A stretch of DNA of 13,489 nucleotides from Methanosaeta sp. UBA80 (GTDB lineage Archaea; Halobacteriota; Methanosarcinia; Methanotrichales; Methanotrichaceae). Location: the NCBI GenBank assembly GCA_002505805.1, contig DAWB01000159.1:1-13489 (forward strand). The letters run 5' to 3'. Position 1 is the first letter of the stretch. Each line of letters opens with the position of its first letter. Under the pieces are notes generated by a model. It was not told the origin of the DNA and did not search any database. It saw nothing but the letters and a program-made list of their open reading frames with translations. A program made the position numbers and the translations under genes. Shown here one piece after another: positions 11,987 to 13,489 of the stretch.

Positions 11987-13077
11987 TACTCACGGTTACT
12001 TTCACCATCATGGCTGCCCTACAAGCAGGCATATCAACATTAATGGAATACCTGTCGGCCCATGTCCTGACCTGCCTGGTGCCGGCATTCTTTATTGCCG
12101 GAGCCATTGCCGCTCTGCTGAACAAGGATATCGTCCTCAAATACTTCGGAGCAGATGCTCCCAAGTGGCTCTGCTATAGCGTGGCTGCCACATCAGGAAC
12201 CATTCTGGCCGTATGCAGCTGCACCATCCTGCCCATGTTTGCAGGAATCGAGAAACGGGGCGCAGGCATAGGCCCAGCTACTGCCTTTCTCTTCTCCGGT
12301 CCGGCCATCAATCTCATGGCCATCATCCTTACTGCGCGTGTTTTGGGCCTGGACCTGGGTCTGGCTAGGGCGGTGGCTGCAGTGGCCATGGCCGTGATCA
12401 TAGGTCTGACCATGGCAACGATATTTAAAAAGTCAGACCAAAAGTGCAAAGCCAGCCCAGCTTCTTCTGCGCTTCAAGAAGAGCCGGACAGAACTGAAGA
12501 GAGCCGCCCCAAATACACCACAGGCATATTCATGGCCGTACTGGTTGCCGTATTGCTGGTGGCCACATCCAGCGCCATCGATCTATTGCCTAAAGCCATA
12601 ATTGTGGGTGCACTGGTCATCATAGCCGCCTTCCTGATGAAGACCTATTACCTGCCCGAAGAGCAGGAGGCGTTCCTGGGCGAGACCTGGTGGCTGACTA
12701 AGAGGATCTTTCCTTTGCTGGTGGCCGGCACATTCGTTACCGGCATTATCGGCTACTTCTTGCCTGTGGAATGGGTTCGAACCATCTTCGGCACGAGCAG
12801 CTTCCTGGCCTGCTTTTTAGCCTCGGTTATAGGATCTTTGCTCTACATGCCCACATTGCTGGAGGTTCCCATAGTCGGCACTCTCTTCGGATACAGCACG
12901 GGAGTGACCGCAGCCGGTCCGGCCCTGGCTCTTCTGCTGGCAGGACCGTCCTTGAGCCTTCCCAATATGATAGTCATCTGGAGGGTCATCGGAGCAAAAA
13001 AGGCCGGCGTTTACATCAGCCTGGTTGTGATCATATCAACTCTGGTGGGAATGCTCTATGGAGCCATTGTCTCATAA
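11983..13077 (+). CDS. ArsP/DUF318-type permease, putative metalloid exporter
   Basis: 364 residues, start set by the ATGA overlap with arsR. It is a polytopic membrane protein of the ArsP_1 (permease, DUF318) family. The N-terminal half has several helices with the hallmark VCSCTILPMFAGI (77-89; Cys78 and Cys80), then RGAGIGPATAFLFSGPAIN (92-110). A hydrophilic cytoplasmic loop covers about 149-180. The second half repeats the architecture and ends with LAGPSLSLPNM (319-329). ArsP proteins export trivalent organoarsenicals, and the family also contains permeases of unknown substrate. The C-S-C pair and the arsR partner support a thiol-reactive metalloid substrate (inference). It is not the ArsB or Acr3 family. 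Methanogens can methylate arsenic, which would make an organoarsenical exporter useful. Confidence 0.85.
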   Translation: MILTVTFTIMAALQAGISTLMEYLSAHVLTCLVPAFFIAGAIAALLNKDIVLKYFGADAPKWLCYSVAATSGTILAVCSCTILPMFAGIEKRGAGIGPATAFLFSGPAINLMAIILTARVLGLDLGLARAVAAVAMAVIIGLTMATIFKKSDQKCKASPASSALQEEPDRTEESRPKYTTGIFMAVLVAVLLVATSSAIDLLPKAIIVGALVIIAAFLMKTYYLPEEQEAFLGETWWLTKRIFPLLVAGTFVTGIIGYFLPVEWVRTIFGTSSFLACFLASVIGSLLYMPTLLEVPIVGTLFGYSTGVTAAGPALALLLAGPSLSLPNMIVIWRVIGAKKAGVYISLVVIISTLVGMLYGAIVS

Positions 13078-13100
13078 TTCAATCGACGGAGTGAGAAGAA

Positions 13101-13489
13101 ATGAAATACTATGTCCTGAAGGCCATGATTGTGCTGGCCTGTATCGCTTTTCTGGCAGGATCTGCCGGAGCCGTGAAAATCTCCCCGGCCCTGCAGATGG
13201 ATACCTACACCGATGCCGAGAGCGCTGATCAGAGCTTTGGAGAGGATAGCGCAATTTGGGTTGCATCGCAGGGCGGAGTGCCGGCAAAGATCGCATATCT
13301 ATCCTTTGGGGGAATGACCACGCTGCCTCAGCAGGTCAAATCCGCCAGCCTGAAGATGTACGCCAAAGAAATTGAGCGACCCGGCAGGGTAAGCCTATAC
13401 CTTTACGACAATGCAGCTATGGATACCATTACCTGGTCGGATCAGCCTAAATATGGTGCAGAAGCTTTAGGAAGCCTGGATATACAGGC
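13101..13489 (+). CDS. Secreted DNRLRE-type protein (5' part only)
   Basis: At least 129 codons, open to the window edge, so it is incomplete. The ATG follows GGAG (13088-13091) by 9 nt and lies 23 nt after the permease stop. A signal peptide covers about residues 1-24 (core MIVLACIAFLAGSAGA). The mature start fits the DNRLRE pattern of extracellular beta-sandwich domains: PALQMDTYTDAESADQSFGE, then AYLSFGG, SASLKMYAKEI, VSLYLYDN and DTITWSDQPKYG. Such domains occur in surface and disaggregatase-related proteins of Methanosarcinales and are thought to bind polysaccharide or act as adhesion modules. Co-transcription with the arsR operon is possible given the short gap, though a functional link is not evident. 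Confidence 0.75.
   Translation, partial: MKYYVLKAMIVLACIAFLAGSAGAVKISPALQMDTYTDAESADQSFGEDSAIWVASQGGVPAKIAYLSFGGMTTLPQQVKSASLKMYAKEIERPGRVSLYLYDNAAMDTITWSDQPKYGAEALGSLDIQ

Noticed and set aside
1..13489. tRNA, rRNA, CRISPR array or insertion sequence
   Set aside because: I looked for cloverleaf-like arms, regularly spaced repeats and transposase motifs in all gene-free stretches and found none.

Overview
The window reads as chromosomal DNA of a methanogenic archaeon, most likely an acetoclastic Methanothrix (Methanosaeta)-like member of the Methanosarcinales; the genus is inference. Supporting features are a CfbB-type amidotransferase of coenzyme F430 synthesis, an archaeal cupin-type glucose-6-phosphate isomerase, a two-subunit class I fumarase beside the archaeal DUF166 and DUF434 families, a UbiA prenyltransferase, AT-rich TATA-like boxes about 25-30 nt before several starts, GGAGG-type ribosome sites with many TTG/GTG starts, and many secreted proteins rich in N-glycosylation sequons. 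There is no rRNA, tRNA, CRISPR array, transposase or other mobile element.

Layout. (1) 1-1757 is visibly AT-richer than the rest. It holds a membrane-anchored Ig-like protein and a TPR protein that overlap by 4 nt, then a 340-nt gene-free stretch. (2) 1758-3411 (+) carries two secreted proteins, a SIMPL-domain protein and a Pro/Cys-rich protein of unknown function, both with TTG starts behind GGAGG. A bidirectional terminator separates them from the opposite strand. (3) 3493-5762 (-) holds, in transcription order, a small secreted protein, cupin Pgi and a UbiA prenyltransferase. (4) 5880-8588 (-) is a tight operon: DUF166, fumarase alpha, fumarase beta, DUF434. Each stop overlaps the next start; the last junction seems to use an ATA start behind a perfect GGAGG. 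(5) 8698-10053 (+) is cfbB, divergent from that operon and possibly leaderless. (6) 10366-11493 (+) carries two secreted sequon-rich proteins: a 67-residue acidic peptide with six contiguous N-x-T triplets, and a lamin-tail-domain protein with a 9-residue, three-copy paired-sequon repeat. (7) 11642-13077 (+) is an ArsR repressor overlapping by 4 nt with an ArsP-like permease, preceded by repeats that could be its operator. (8) The start of a secreted DNRLRE-type protein runs off the right edge.

Working together: the fumarase operon serves the partial TCA pathway of methanogens, and its two DUF partners may support it. cfbB serves the nickel cofactor of methyl-CoM reductase. The arsR-permease pair looks like metalloid defence. 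The secreted proteins point to the cell envelope or sheath. The most unusual features are the tandem-sequon gene pair and the ATA-start junction.
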